Shown here: positions 1 through 11,200 of the stretch, piece by piece | Layout: every line of letters starts with the position of its first letter | How positions within the stretch are numbered: position 1 is the first letter of the stretch | Assembly (NCBI RefSeq): GCF_035222275.1 | Contig: NC_085886.1 | Span: forward strand, 3,410,001 to 3,474,000 | Origin: Podospora bellae-mahoneyi | Lineage: Eukaryota > Ascomycota > Sordariomycetes > Sordariales > Podosporaceae | Reading direction: 5' to 3' | Length of the DNA stretch: 64,000 nucleotides | Notes under the pieces: generated by a model | What the model was told of the DNA's origin: nothing | What the model saw: the letters and a program-made list of their open reading frames with translations, nothing else | The model's database searches: none | Translations under genes and position numbers: made by a program

Positions 1-2295
1 AAAGAATTGTTGATTTAGAAATTTGAAACGTAAAGGCTAGACTGTATATGATGAATAAATAAAATATCAATATAAGTAGATTTATTATTATGTATATTTT
101 CTGAAATAACATTACTATTTCAAGTTGATGTTTTACAAACCCCCTTATTTCCTTTTATTATTTTGATAACAATTACATGGAAAACAGGTATGTCGAATTT
201 AAGGGTGGTATTATATAAGTAAATAAATAACTTTATTTCAATAGCTTAAAGGAGTATAAAAATTCCTTAGGAAAATATACTACTCTAGTTCTATTGATTG
301 AATCAAGAGAATTAAATTCAAGAACCTATGTATTGCATTTCAAAACCTGTCATTAATTTAAATCATGATATATGATACAAGCTACACTTTAGGTTATGAT
401 ATAGATAATATGAATAAAGAAAGTATTATTAAATAGAATAATAAAGACTAGAAAGGCAACGGGAAAACATTGATAAATGTATTTAGTGGTAAAAAAAACA
501 AAGAGGATGAGATTGAATATCATGTGTAAAGAATTGACGTAATTAATACCAACTGAATAAGAAATAAATCTTAAAAAGAACTAAACAGTAGCTTAGTTAT
601 TAAATTATAATTCGATAACAATTTATATTATACTGAACTCTATTTAAACTTATTACTGTAAGGAAACCAGATAAAAGGCCGAAGCTTCAAAATGATCCCT
701 CTAAAGCCTTTTAAAACCCTATAATATAAACCAAAAAGAACAATGAGGAATAAAATACAGAGGAATACATAGAGGTGCTGACTGAATAACTCTTAATCAA
801 AAATAAGAGAATAGTATATATATAAATTTTTATTATGAAAAGAAGCAATAATGATTGAACAAAAGTAAATAAAAAACTTCCTTAAAAATATAAAAAGAAT
901 TGTTTTTTGTACCTATAAATTACAAGCTATGATTCACTCTGAGCTTGGCTTTATAGGTTTCTTGCTTAGATGATTATATCGGGATGATTTTATTAGTATT
1001 ACAAACTCCTTTATGTTATCTAAGACCTACTAAATAATAAAATAAAGAAGAAGTGTAGGATTGAAGGAACTAAGAACTATACTAAAGGTATAAAACTATA
1101 TTGGATATTTCTTTATCTAAATCAGAACCGATAAGCCAAAAGAAAAATAGTACAGGACCAAACTAGAGGAAGAACATGAAAGCCGAGAGTTAATAATTGA
1201 TAAATGAACATAAGTTTGTAGTTGATTTGAAAACTATTAAATCTATGAATTTATATGCTATAAGCTTTGCTGCTTTCATACTTTACTAAACTCATAAACT
1301 ATATTACTTATAAATGAAAACAACCTCCGATATTTGATGGAACAAATGTACTTCCAAGAAAGAAAGAAAACTTAATATAATAGTTCAAAAACAATTTAAT
1401 CGTTATTAAGAACCACAATGATAGCAAAAGTCCATGAGTGAAATTTCGTTTCCACATAAGAGAGGAACACAGAGAAAAAACCAACAAATCGTTGTTTTAC
1501 ACCGCTAATACCCAACGTTAGTTATCTCGACAGTTGATACATAACTATTTGGACCCTCACATACCGGCTTATTGTGAGCATAACATACGGCCGTGGAAAT
1601 TCACCGAGCCTAAAACTATAGAAAAATTAACCGGCTATAATTACTAGAAAATTAAACTTATCAGTAATAAATCTACTTTCTCTGTAATATTTCATTGTTA
1701 ACCTTTATATTTAAAACGTACTTAGTAATCACAATACATGAATTTCTAAAGGGAAAATTCACGTTTAATACCCTAATTAAACTAATAATGTTTCTTTACT
1801 AGATTAAGAATAATCAAAACAATGATTGAGCATATCATGATAATATACTAAACTACAGTTAACTTCTCTACAATCTCTAGGGTTGTTGGCTGAAATAAAA
1901 GAAAACTTTTAAAACTTTAATTTAAATAGTTCACCCCAATCTCAATTGCAAAACAAAAGATTTCCATTAATGATAGAAACACTCCGATTAAAAATAAGAT
2001 TTGTAAGGTTACTGTATAGAAAGGTCCTGAGTATCTATTCATTAGAATATAAAATAATACATCTTGTAACACGTAATTTACCTGGACATATTTATACTAT
2101 TTATAGCTAAAGGGTTACTTCTTCGGATTTGTCAAAGTACCACAAGAAGATTTATTAGATTTTAAGAAACTGTACATTACAATTAAATATCTTCACAAAG
2201 AAATAAAAACATATAGTAGTTCGTGACTGCTTGACTGTACTAATTAAATTTAATAATAATAAGAACAGTAAAAACCGAGCTAAAATATATATAAT
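1..2295. other. AT-rich degraded DNA, unassigned
   Basis: Strongly AT-rich, stop-dense sequence with no credible coding frame on either strand. Base composition matches the RIP-degraded retroelement copies that follow, but I could not align it confidently to any part of the intact element. A slightly less AT-rich patch around 1485-1650 holds an imperfect inverted repeat (CTCACA ... TGTGAG near 1556-1578) of unknown meaning. Confidence 0.5.
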
Positions 2296-2570
2296 TGTCA
2301 CAGTTAAGCCAACAACAGGTCACTCAGTGTGCAGGGCGCAGGGCGCCTCCACCAACTAGTTAACAGACTAATAGGAGGTATATATACGGAGGGAATAAAT
2401 ATGTCATAAACAGTTCTGTAATACATAATATAGATCATACTTGGTAATATTAAAAATTTTATCTTTATAAAAAGGTATTATTAAATATCATTACTTATAC
2501 CAAATTAGAATTTTTAAAAGTACTTTCGATTGATATTCTTTTCAAAGTTTTTGAAATGGGGTGTGTTAAA
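2296..2570 (+). repeat. Degraded LTR of the chromovirus family, plus orientation (copy H)
   Basis: Starts with TGTCACAG and carries a recognisable tatatatacggagg TATA segment. Its end corresponds to the GTCATA LTR terminus and is followed by a degraded version of the 5' untranslated leader of the intact element. Shorter than the 445-bp intact LTR. Its U3 (gcagggcgcagggcgcc region near 2331-2347) is unlike the other U3 types in the window. Confidence 0.7.
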
Positions 2571-5127
2571 CGTTATATATTTACTTTAACTTTATTATAA
2601 ATAATATTAAAGCTACTTTACTATTACTATCATTGATTCCAAAAATCTGAAGATAAATAGTATTTCCGCTATTCCGTTTACTGAAAGATAATATTCCGTT
2701 TACTGAAAGCTAAGTCGTTACGCCTTAATATAATACTCTGGACAAGTTTTTTATATATATTAAAAAACATAAAGAAAAAGCCTATTAAATTAAGGACGAA
2801 ATCTATACTACCAGCGAAGGGGAAAAATATACAATTAAGTTTTTATTGTTAAAATATAATAATAAAAGGGAAAGAGAAATGAAGCAGTTCCTAATTTTAG
2901 CTTAAAGCATATCTTCGGTTCTACTTAAATATATTTTAACGGAAAAATCTCGAAATATTTATTCCTATATTTATATTTAACAATACAGTATTTATAGAAT
3001 TTAAATTAATTAAACACAATGATTATTGAATAAAGGCCAAAAATGGTAAAATATAGAAATCAAATATTCTTATATTTATTAACAGGTCAAACCTAAAATC
3101 AAAGAAAAAATAACGAAATATAATACATTTTAAATCAATATATCACATTATAATAGATATATTCTGTGACGGATTATTACTTTACATAAAACCGGTAATT
3201 CATTTTGTGAGCTTAATAACAACGGTCTAATGTAATGATTATATGAACGGTTCTAAAGAAAAGGCAAAGTATAAATTATATAAAGAGAAATACTTCATAC
3301 AATCAATAATATAATACTATAATGATCTATATTAATGATCAATGGTCTAAGAGTGTGGAGAGCATCAATATATTTAAAAAGAAATAAAAAATTTACCTCC
3401 GAAATAAAAGAACAACAACAATAGTGTCATGGTGATGGTTATTTTCGAACTACTAATGTAAAATCCAAACAGGTTAATACAGTTTACTAGTCAACCCATT
3501 AAAACTAGCGTAAAATTAGCTTGAATGCATTTTAAATTTAAAAAAGTAAGTTTCTCCAAAGAGTAATTTCAATCCAAAGGAAATTATAATAATAGTTATA
3601 TTGAAAGACCTAAGACCTATAATGATGAATTGTATAGAAAAGAGTTTTTAGAATACATTATGTAAAGTATGAATAATAGTTTGAAGAGCGATGCGTAATG
3701 TCATATTTTCTTCAGAATTTTGAAGAAAATTCAAAAGAATTTAAGAAGAAATATTAAAACATGAACATATCATCTTAAAAACCATTCAAATGTTTAATAT
3801 GAATGATAGTGAAGGTATTTAAATACCAATCTGATGTTATTTAACGGATTTACATGATGAAATGCTTTACAGACTAAATATAATGGATACTACGATGAAA
3901 TATTCTCATAAATCTATATAGTAAATATATTGTAATTTAAAAATTTAGAGGAGGTTTGAGGATAAAGACATTACTAATATAATATTACATAGAAGTTTGA
4001 TTTAATACTGCAATATATATACAATACAAAGTGTATCAAAAAATTAGTATAACTTCATTACAAATACCGAAAATATGAAACAGTATGTTTAATGTATCCC
4101 ATGTAAATAATAAAATACTATGAAAGTAATGGTGCTTAAAAATACTTGTTATATACTGAATAAAAAAGAGCGGAGGTTTCAGGCCTGTTACCAGGATAAT
4201 AGTGAAAAAGCATAAATAATAGATAAAGTTAAACAATGATTTCCTCTAAAAATAAAGTGACCTAATCAAATTGCATTATCTAAATTGCATTTAGATGTTC
4301 AATTACTGTTTAAAGTAAATAATAGACAAATGAGAATGGTATTAGTATGGAATACTGAATTAATATAATATAATAGTTCGGAGAATTTCTGCTTTAGTTA
4401 TAAATGAAGAGTGAAACAAATTACAAGGCCTAGATTAAGGCTGAATATAAGGTTAGGAACCGAAGAATAGATAATGAAAAAAGGACTCAATAAAATATGA
4501 AAAATAAAAAATGAAACAGAAACTTCAAAGTAATAATAATTATGGTTACGTTATTAATGAATTTAAAGTAAAAACGTATTTTTAAAATATCATGGCGTTT
4601 AAGAAACGACTTACGGCCTTTCGCGGGGGCTGTTGATTTTTGAAGAATTATAAACGGTATTACTGGAAATATTGGAGGAAGAAGAAAGTAAAGATTATTG
4701 ACCCGATATTAATTAGTAAAGTTCATATTATTTGAGGTAACAACGAAAGAAAATCAATGTTTTTAAATGATAGTATATGAATAAAGGATAGAGGTATTAA
4801 TATCAAAAGACCGGTGCGGAAAACCCATTGACTTTTATTAGAATTTCTATATCGAATTCATATGCTATAAAAAGGTAACAGGTTCCTATTCAAAAGCTAT
4901 TCAGGATTTAAAAAGTTTACCAGAAACGTTGCCTTTGAGGATTATAATTAAATGATTAAGCCAAAACATGTTTAATATTCTAAACATAAAAGTATTAAAG
5001 CCTGTAATTATCGGGCATTAATAATATAAGGATTATCATGTAAATATTGATTACGAAAATAACATAATTTATAGTCATGAAAATAATAGAAACATAATTT
5101 AAATAATATGTAGAATAAATATCCTTT
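2571..5127 (+). pseudogene. RIP-degraded gag and start of pol, copy H
   Basis: Plus-strand sequence aligning by eye to the gag leader, gag and protease-proximal pol of the intact element, saturated with stops. The gag/pol junction is recognisable at about 4598-4640 (acggcctttcgcggggg), and the downstream segment (gacccgatattaa near 4701) corresponds to the first pol codons. The copy ends abruptly at the LTR fragment starting at 5128. No product can be expected. Confidence 0.65.
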
Positions 5128-5471
5128 TGTGACGAACGCCTATCCAGAATCCCTGAAAGGGATACTAGTTGAAGGCACTTCTGAAGAATCCTGGTTCGGT
5201 ACAGCTAAACAGTGTACAATAATAGCTTATCTCAATCACAATAGTTTAGATACTAACGATTACAACTTATATTATATACTACGGTACTATCCATCTATAC
5301 TAATTAGTTCCTCCGTATATTGATTTTAGGACCGTAGACCGTTAATTTATAGACGGTCCTCGGTCTACTCCTGATTAGCCAATACTGGACCGTGGACCGT
5401 GAGCCCCGCCGCGGTCCCCGGTTCCTATTTTATTGGTCCGCTTACGTAGCTGGACCGTAAGCCCCGCCCGA
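5128..5471 (-). repeat. LTR fragment, U3 type III
   Basis: Minus-oriented LTR beginning with a TGTGACGAAC terminus and running through R-U5 and TATA into a GC-rich U3 made of repeated ggaccgt/cggtcc words (about 5327-5471). This U3 matches the U3 of the LTRs at 34086 and 34639. It is cut off where the LTR of element A begins, so its outer end is missing. Confidence 0.7.
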
Positions 5472-5922
5472 TATAACGAACCCCTATCAGAACCTCTGAA
5501 AGCGATACTAGTTGAAAGCATTTCTGAATAATCCTGGTTCGGTACAGCTAAATAGTACATAATAAATGGCTTATCTTAGTTATAATAGTTTAGATATTAA
5601 CGATTGTAACTTATATTATAGACTACGGTACTATTTATCTACACTAGCTAGTTCCTCCGTATATATAGACTTTTGGGACCCTAAAGTACTCAGCCCTACT
5701 ATAGCCCTAATTATTCCTAGTACATTATATCCTGCAAAGTGCTCGTTATACTGTACCTTTGATCATCCCGAGCATCTTATACCCTATAAAATACTCGCGC
5801 TTCTTAGTGCTATAGTACTTTTAGCTAGCTTTAATTAATTACCTCCTAACTTTCTTAATAATTTGTTAGAGACGTTTTATACCCTGTATATTACGCGACT
5901 TACCGTTAGGTTAATTATAATA
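5472..5922 (-). repeat. 3' LTR of element A
   Basis: Corresponds end to end to the LTRs of element B: TATAACG at the left (TATGACG with one transition) and a degraded TGTGACA at the right. It carries the cctccgtatatatag TATA segment. About 451 bp against 445-446 bp for B. Followed by sequence corresponding to the polypurine tract and antisense-gene region. Confidence 0.8.
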
Positions 5923-6661
5923 TAATACCCTTCCTTTTAAATCGACGCTCCGGTAATAATATTCCTGAATTAATTACTACTCTCCTTTTCCTATAATATC
6001 CTTATTATAAGATTTTCTCCTTTTTTTATTTTACCGTTATATTTAACCGTCTTGAACGACGGATTTGTATAAGTATTAACTATTATCATAACTAAATATA
6101 TTTCTTTCAAAAGTTTGACTTTATTATACCTCGATATTTTTATTATAAAGAAAATAGCCTTTAGTATATAGCTTTCTCTCGATACAATCGCTACCTTTTA
6201 TATATTAACTCAAGTTACTCTTACTATCATATTTATAACGTAAATTATAAATCCCTTCCTAGCTATTCCACTTTTGTTTGATTAATCCTATAGTTCGTCC
6301 TTTTATTAAAGAGAAAAAGTGTTTAAATACCGAAAAGTAAATTATTTTTAATAAATCTTGTCGTCTCGAGGTATAATCGCGTACACTCGAAGTTCGAGCC
6401 TTTATTACTTTCCGCCGCGATTCCCATATTTTTAAGGAGAAAGAAAAAGATTTTTTTACGCGGCGTATTACCCTATATAGTCCGCCGGTAACGGATATTT
6501 CCGCTGCCCCTTCTTTTACTATTACTCTTTGCTCGACTATTTCCTTCCTAAACCCTTCTTTTAGTTTCGATTAACTTTCCCACGTTTTCTTCGATCCTAA
6601 TACGGCCGGTCCTTCTTTTTTAACCGTATAAAATATTTTTAATACCGCGCTTTTTACTTCT
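5923..6661 (+). pseudogene. Degraded antisense zinc-cluster gene, element A
   Basis: Aligns colinearly with 7113-7860 of element B, including the start region, the intron (acceptor TAG retained at about 6290-6294, donor changed to ATAAAT) and the coiled-coil exon. The frame is destroyed by transitions. It shows that the antisense gene was already part of the family before element B inserted. The 3' end of this relic continues on the other side of B, at 14413. Confidence 0.65.
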
Positions 6662-6666
6662 TAAAG
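6662..6666. repeat. Target-site duplication TAAAG (left) of element B
   Basis: The pentamer TAAAG lies immediately left of the TATGACG terminus and is repeated at 14408-14412 immediately right of the TGTGACA terminus. Five bp is usual for Ty3/gypsy integrases. The same terminus definition also gives a 5-bp duplication for the solo LTR at 41906. Confidence 0.85.
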
Positions 6667-7112
6667 TATGACGAACCCCTATCCAGAACCTCTGAAAGGG
6701 ATACCGGTTGAAGGCTACTTCTGAATAATCCTGGTTCGGTACAGCTAAACAGTGTACGACAAGATGTCTCAATGTAAACACAAGATACCGTGAATACAAC
6801 TTGAAATTGCATACTGCGGAACTGTCTATCTACACCAGCCAGTTCCTCCGTATATATAGACCTCGGGGCCTTGAGGTGCTCGCCCTGCTACGGCCCCGAT
6901 CACTCATAGCACTTTGCATCCTGCGGAGTGCTCGTCGTGCTATGCCTTCGATCACCCGTAGCATCTTGCATCCTGCAGACTGCTCAGGCCTCTTGGCGCC
7001 GTAGCACTCCTGGCCAGCCTTGATTGGCTGCCTCCTGGTTCCCTTTAATGATTGGCTGGGGACGCCCCGCGCCCCACCTACTGCGCGGCCTGCCGTTGGG
7101 TTAACTGTGACA
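6667..7112 (-). repeat. 3' LTR of element B (446 bp)
   Basis: Bounded by TATGACG and TGTGACA. Contains TATATATA at 6851-6858 and two CCAAT boxes on the sense strand (ATTGG at 7023-7027 and 7051-7055). Identical to 13963-14407 except for one extra T in the CCCTTTAATG run. U3 type I. Confidence 0.95.
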
Positions 7113-7117
7113 TGATG

Positions 7118-7128
7118 CCCCTCCTCCC
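7118..7128 (-). other. Polypurine tract of element B
   Basis: On the coding (minus) strand the 11 bases GGGAGGAGGGG lie 5 bases before the 3' LTR. This is the expected position and composition for the primer of plus-strand DNA synthesis. In the degraded fragment ending at 30227 the equivalent site is still purine-rich (agaagaaagg near 29807-29815). Confidence 0.8.
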
Positions 7129-7227
7129 AGGTCGACGCCCCGGCGACCGTATTCCTGAAATAGTCCTGGATCCCCTTTTCCTGCAATATCCCTACAGTAA
7201 GTTTTCCTCCTCTTTTATCCTACCGTC

Positions 7228-7861
7228 ATGTCTAACCGTGTAAAGAAACCCGCTCGTACGAGTACCGACCGTCGCCGTGATCAAGTACTTTTCCTTGAGA
7301 AGTTCGGCCTTATCATGCCCGAGTGTACCTATTGTAAAGAGAATAGCCTTGAGTGCGTGGCTTCCTCTCGATACGACCGATGCCTCCCGTGTGTCAAGTC
7401 GAGTCGCTCCCACTGTGATGTTCATGGCGTGGATCGTGAGTCCTCCCTGGGCTACCGTACGCTTCCTCGCTGACCCTGTAGTCCGTCCTCTCATCAAGGA
7501 GAAAGAGCGCCTGGACGCCGAAAAGCAGGCTACCTTGAGTAAGCTCCTTCGTCTCGAGGCACAATCGCGTGCCCTCGAGGTGCGAGCCCTTGCTGCCTTT
7601 CGTCGCGAATCTCGTCTCCTTGAGGAGGAAGAGAGAGAGTCTTCCGCGCGGCCTGCTACCCCGCATGGCCCGCCGGTAGCGGATGCCTCCGTTGCCTCTT
7701 CTTCCACTACTGCTCCTGCCTCGGCCTTCTCTTTCCTGGATCCTGCCTTAGGCCTCGACTGGCCTACCGACCTTTCCTTTGATCCCGGTGTGGCCGGTCC
7801 TTCCTTCCTGACCGCGCAGGATGCCGCCAGCGGCACGCCTTCCACCTCCCAAGGTGGTTGA
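7228..7861 (+). CDS. Antisense spliced gene: Zn2Cys6-like coiled-coil protein in the retrotransposon
   Basis: Two exons, 7228-7435 and 7482-7861, joined across a 46-bp intron (GTGAGT donor at 7436, GCTGAC branch-like motif, TAG acceptor at 7479-7481). The splice restores one frame of 195 residues ending at a stop before 7862. Near residues 30-60 the cysteines follow C-x2-C-x6-C-x8-C-x2-C-x7-C, which fits the fungal Zn(II)2Cys6 (GAL4-type) cluster rule. Exon 2 begins with a charged heptad-like coiled coil (starting RPLIKEKERLDAEKQ) and ends in a Ser/Ala/Pro-rich segment with an acidic/aromatic patch (FSFLDPALGLDWPTDLSF) resembling an activation domain. It lies opposite gag-pol, 115 bp inside the 3' LTR. 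Gag and pol of this copy are interrupted but this frame is open. Binding DNA or regulating transcription is inference; the zinc cluster could also serve in protein or RNA contacts. Confidence 0.6.
7436..7481 (+). other. Predicted intron of the antisense gene
   Basis: 46 bp, GTGAGT at the 5' end, GCTGAC 7 bases before CTGTAG at the 3' end. The length is not a multiple of three, and its removal joins the zinc-cluster frame to the coiled-coil frame with a CTC codon at the junction. Fungal introns this short are known. In the element A relic the acceptor survives and the spacing is similar. Confidence 0.6.
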
Positions 7862-7903
7862 GGCGCATGGCGCTTGATATACCTGGGTCCCCTCACCACT
7901 TCC

Positions 7904-7973
7904 AACCTCGTGGTGTAGCGTGTAGCACGCCGACTACTCTGCCGGAGGCGCAGGTTCGAATCCTGCCGAGGTT
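7904..7973 (+). ncRNA. tRNA-like unit 1 in element B
   Basis: A 70-nt cloverleaf: acceptor stem AACCTCG/CGAGGTT (7 perfect pairs), D stem GTGT/GCAC with 8-nt loop, T arm GCAGG-TTCGAAT-CCTGC perfect and directly abutting the acceptor. The anticodon arm has a 16-nt segment (usually 17), giving a 6-nt loop and one A-C mismatch. Matches the Pol III A box (TGGTGTAGCG) and B box (GGTTCGAATCC at 7953-7963). A T5 run at 8020-8024 could terminate a transcript of about 120 nt. It is antisense to gag-pol. The short anticodon loop argues against a decoding tRNA; a Pol III promoter or tRNA mimic is more likely. Confidence 0.7.
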
Positions 7974-8103
7974 CTCCTGGCTTTGTCTCATAGCCATCTG
8001 GCTGTGAGCCAAGGCCAGCTTTTTGTCGTCCGCCGGTGGTACGTCTTCTTGCGGTGGTGGGGGTGTGTAACGCTAGTTGGGCCTGGATTCCTTCCTACCT
8101 TCC

Positions 8104-8173
8104 AACCTTGTAGTATAGCGTGTAGTACGCCGACTACCCTGTCGGAGGCGCAGGTTCGACTCCTGCTGAGGTT
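8104..8173 (+). ncRNA. tRNA-like unit 2 in element B
   Basis: Same 70-nt fold exactly 200 bp downstream of unit 1. The acceptor AACCTTG/TGAGGTT pairs with two G-U wobbles. The D stem GTAT/GTAC shows a G-C to A-T compensatory change relative to unit 1, and the anticodon stem has A-T where unit 1 has A-C. The T arm GCAGG-TTCGACT-CCTGC is perfect. A box TAGTATAGCG; B box GGTTCGACTCC at 8153-8163; T4 run at 8222-8225. The 25 bp upstream of each unit are also similar, so a 200-bp block was probably duplicated and then diverged while keeping the fold. Confidence 0.7.
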
Positions 8174-8218
8174 CTTCCAGGCTCAAGAGGGCCCGGTCGG
8201 GTCCTCTTGCGCCCGGAT

Positions 8219-11200
8219 CTATTTTGCCTGTTTGGGTTTTGGCCGGTCTGGATATCGCTGGTGGAATTCTTTTAGCTTCTCTGGGCAGTTAAGGTGTGCC
8301 TGTGGCTCCCACGAGTTGTCTGTAGCCGGATATCCTAACCAACTGACCAAATACTCCAATTGGCCTCTGTTGAACCGTGAATCCAGTATCTCTTCCACAT
8401 CGTACTCCTCTTCTTCGTCCTCCGCCACGGCCTGTGTATTGGCCTTACTTGCCGGTGGTGCGGGCTCCAGAAGTGAGATGTGAAAGGTATGTGACCGTAG
8501 ACGCATCGTACGGGGTAGCTCCAGTTCGAATGCCGTCTCCGATATCTTCCTTTTGACCTTGAACGGGCCCACTCGCCTGTGGTCCAGCTTCTTACTAGGT
8601 CTTTTGGTGCGTAAATTGCGTGTGGAAAGGAATACCATGTCTCCCCCCTTAAGGCGAGGTCCCTCGAGCCTTTTGGTATTATAGTATTTCCGCATCCTTT
8701 CCCTCACAAACTCCAGTTCTTGTTTAAGCTTGCCGTGGAGCATGTGCATCTTATCTGCCTTGACCCCGGCCCTGGGCACCTCAACGGTAGGCCCTTGCCG
8801 TAGGTCTGCCTCGTAGCCGAAATTCGCGAAGAAAGGTGTGACTTTCGTGGTCTCTGTTGGCGATGTATTGTACGCCAGCTGTGCCGTAGGCAACAGTTCA
8901 ACCCAATCGTCCTGCTCGAAATTGATGTAATTCCGTAGGTATTGTTCCACGATCTGATTGAGCCGCTCCGTCTGACCGTCTGTCTGAGGGTGGTAGGCCG
9001 ATGACGCCTTACTCACTACCCCCAGCCTCGTCATCAACGCTCTCCAAAACTTCGATACGAACTTGGTATCGCGATCCGTGATAAACTCCTTTGGCCATAT
9101 GTGTGTTGCTGTGACATGCCGTAGTACCACGTCCGCCAGTTGCTCTGCCGACCAGGTCTCCTTATATGGCAAGAAGTATGCCCACTTGGTGAGCCTGTCG
9201 ACTACCGTCAATATACTATCGTACTTGACGCCGGTTGCCGTGTCCTTAGACTCTGGTAATTTGGTGATGAAGTCCATAGTAACTGAGCTCCATGGCCGCT
9301 CCGCTACTGGTAGTGGCTCCAGAAATCCGTAAGGCTTATGCCTCGCAACCCTCGTTCTCTCGCACGTGTGGCATGACTGGATGGCTTCCTTGACGTCGTC
9401 CTTGATCCTCGGCCAGTCAAAGTGCTGCTTGATCTTTTCCATGGTCTTTGCGATACCCATGTGTCCTCCGAGCTTCGATGCGTGAATATCCATCACCAGT
9501 GTTGTCCTGTCACCTGGCTTCACGTACGCTCGATTCTTATACCACAGCCTTCCCTGGCTGTCTTTTTGGATGCCCTGTGGCTCCAGTTCTTCCTGCCAGT
9601 ATTGCTCCGTGATATCGTTGCCCAACTCCCCTTGGTATTTGCTGGAAATGGCCCTCTCCCGATACACTGCGCAACACTCCATCCACGGCTGCAGTGGATG
9701 CTTGAGAGTGCCATCAGGCGCCTCTTCAAGTAGTGGTGGTGACTCCCTGGGTACATCCTTATGGTGGTCGGCACGCCTGCTAAGTGCGTCTGCCCTGGCG
9801 TTCTCCGATCCCTTCTTATAGTTGATCTAGAAATTAAATTCCGAGAGAAACTCTGACCATCGTATCTGCCGCGCGTTGAGGACCTTCGTGGTGGTAAAGT
9901 ACCGTAGGTTCTTGTGATCCGTATAGACCTGTACTTCGTACTTGGTGCCACTAAGGTATGGCCTCCACTCCTCGAACGCTTCGATAATGGCGAGTAGCTC
10001 TTTATCGTGGATTGGGTAGTTTTGACGTGCTCCCTCGAGCTTCTTCGAAAAGAAGGCTACTGGGTGTAGCTTGCTATCGTCATCTCGCTGTCCCAATTGC
10101 CCACCGATCGCATAGTCTGATGCATCCGCCTCGACCTCAAATGGTCGACTGGGGTCTGGCAGTTTGAGCACCGGGTCCTTCAAAATAGCCTCTTTTAGCT
10201 CCTGGAAGGCCTGCTCTTCTTCCTGCCCCCACCGGAACTCCACGTCCTTCTTGGTCAAGTGGTTGAGAGGCCTCGCGATGCCTGCGTACCCTCGAATGAA
10301 CATCCGGTAGAAGTTCGTAAACCCCAAGAATTCCCTGACGTATGTCTGTGACTGCGGCGTAGGCCAGTCCTTGACTGCCGCAATTTTCCCAGGTTCCATA
10401 CGAACCTCACCTGGCGATATCAAGTATCCCAGATATACTGTCTTTTGTACGTGGAACTCGCTCTTCTCCTTATTAACTGAGAGTCCGGCTCCGTGTAGCG
10501 CGTCGAGTATCTCTCGTACGTGCCGCTTATGCTCCTCCAGAGTGCGTGAGTAGATGAGAACGTCGTCGAGATAGCACACTGCTGTCTTGTCGAGGTATTT
10601 CCGTATCGTATGGTCAACGAGAGATTGGAACGTCGCGGGCGCATTGGTTAGCCCAAATGGCATTACGAGATACTCGAAATGACCATAGGGCGTACGAAAC
10701 GCTGTCTTCCATTCGTCTCCTTCTTTGATCCGTATATGGGCGTACCCGACAGGCATATCCAAGCGTGTGAAGTATCGCGCCCCGGCTAGTTGACTCCGTA
10801 ACCTGGATATCAACGGTAGCGGGTAGCTGTTTTTCACCGTCTCGTTATTCAGCTGCCGGTAATCCACACACAGTCGCAAGCCACCGTCCTTCTTCGGTAC
10901 GAAGAAAACGGGGTATCCTGCTGGCGATGTGGATTCCCTGATATGGCCTCTCTTCAAATTCTCGTCCAAATACTTCCGTAGCTCCTCACTCTGCTTATCG
11001 TTGGTGTGGTATACCTTAAATAGCCGTAGTTTGGCTCCCTCTTTTAACTTGATCTCGTGGTCCCACGGCCCTCGCTCTGGAAGCCCCTCCAAATGCTTGG
11101 CTATGAAGGCTAGGTGTCCTCGATATTCTACCGGTACCGCCTTTTTCTCGCCTTTCTTTACGTTATTATAGTAGGCGTATTTATTAACCTCCGATATCTC

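Noticed and set aside
4036-4236. Short open frames in AT-rich DNA (also 35424, 38756, 39762, 40668, 42846, 48383, 48666, 49389, 49610, 50323)
   Set aside because: Composition-driven Ile/Lys/Asn/Phe/Tyr-rich translations within degraded DNA, with no motif or conserved frame.
7192-7905. Minus-strand frame of 237 codons across the antisense gene
   Set aside because: It is the complement of the Zn2Cys6 gene, lies beyond the pol stop and has no recognisable domain; the plus strand has splice sites and a cysteine cluster.
7904-8173. Calling the two cloverleaf sequences functional tRNA genes
   Set aside because: The anticodon arm is 16 nt in every copy (6-nt loop), one stem mismatch exists in unit 1, and they sit inside a mobile element in tandem. 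They are tRNA-like, not convincing decoding tRNAs.
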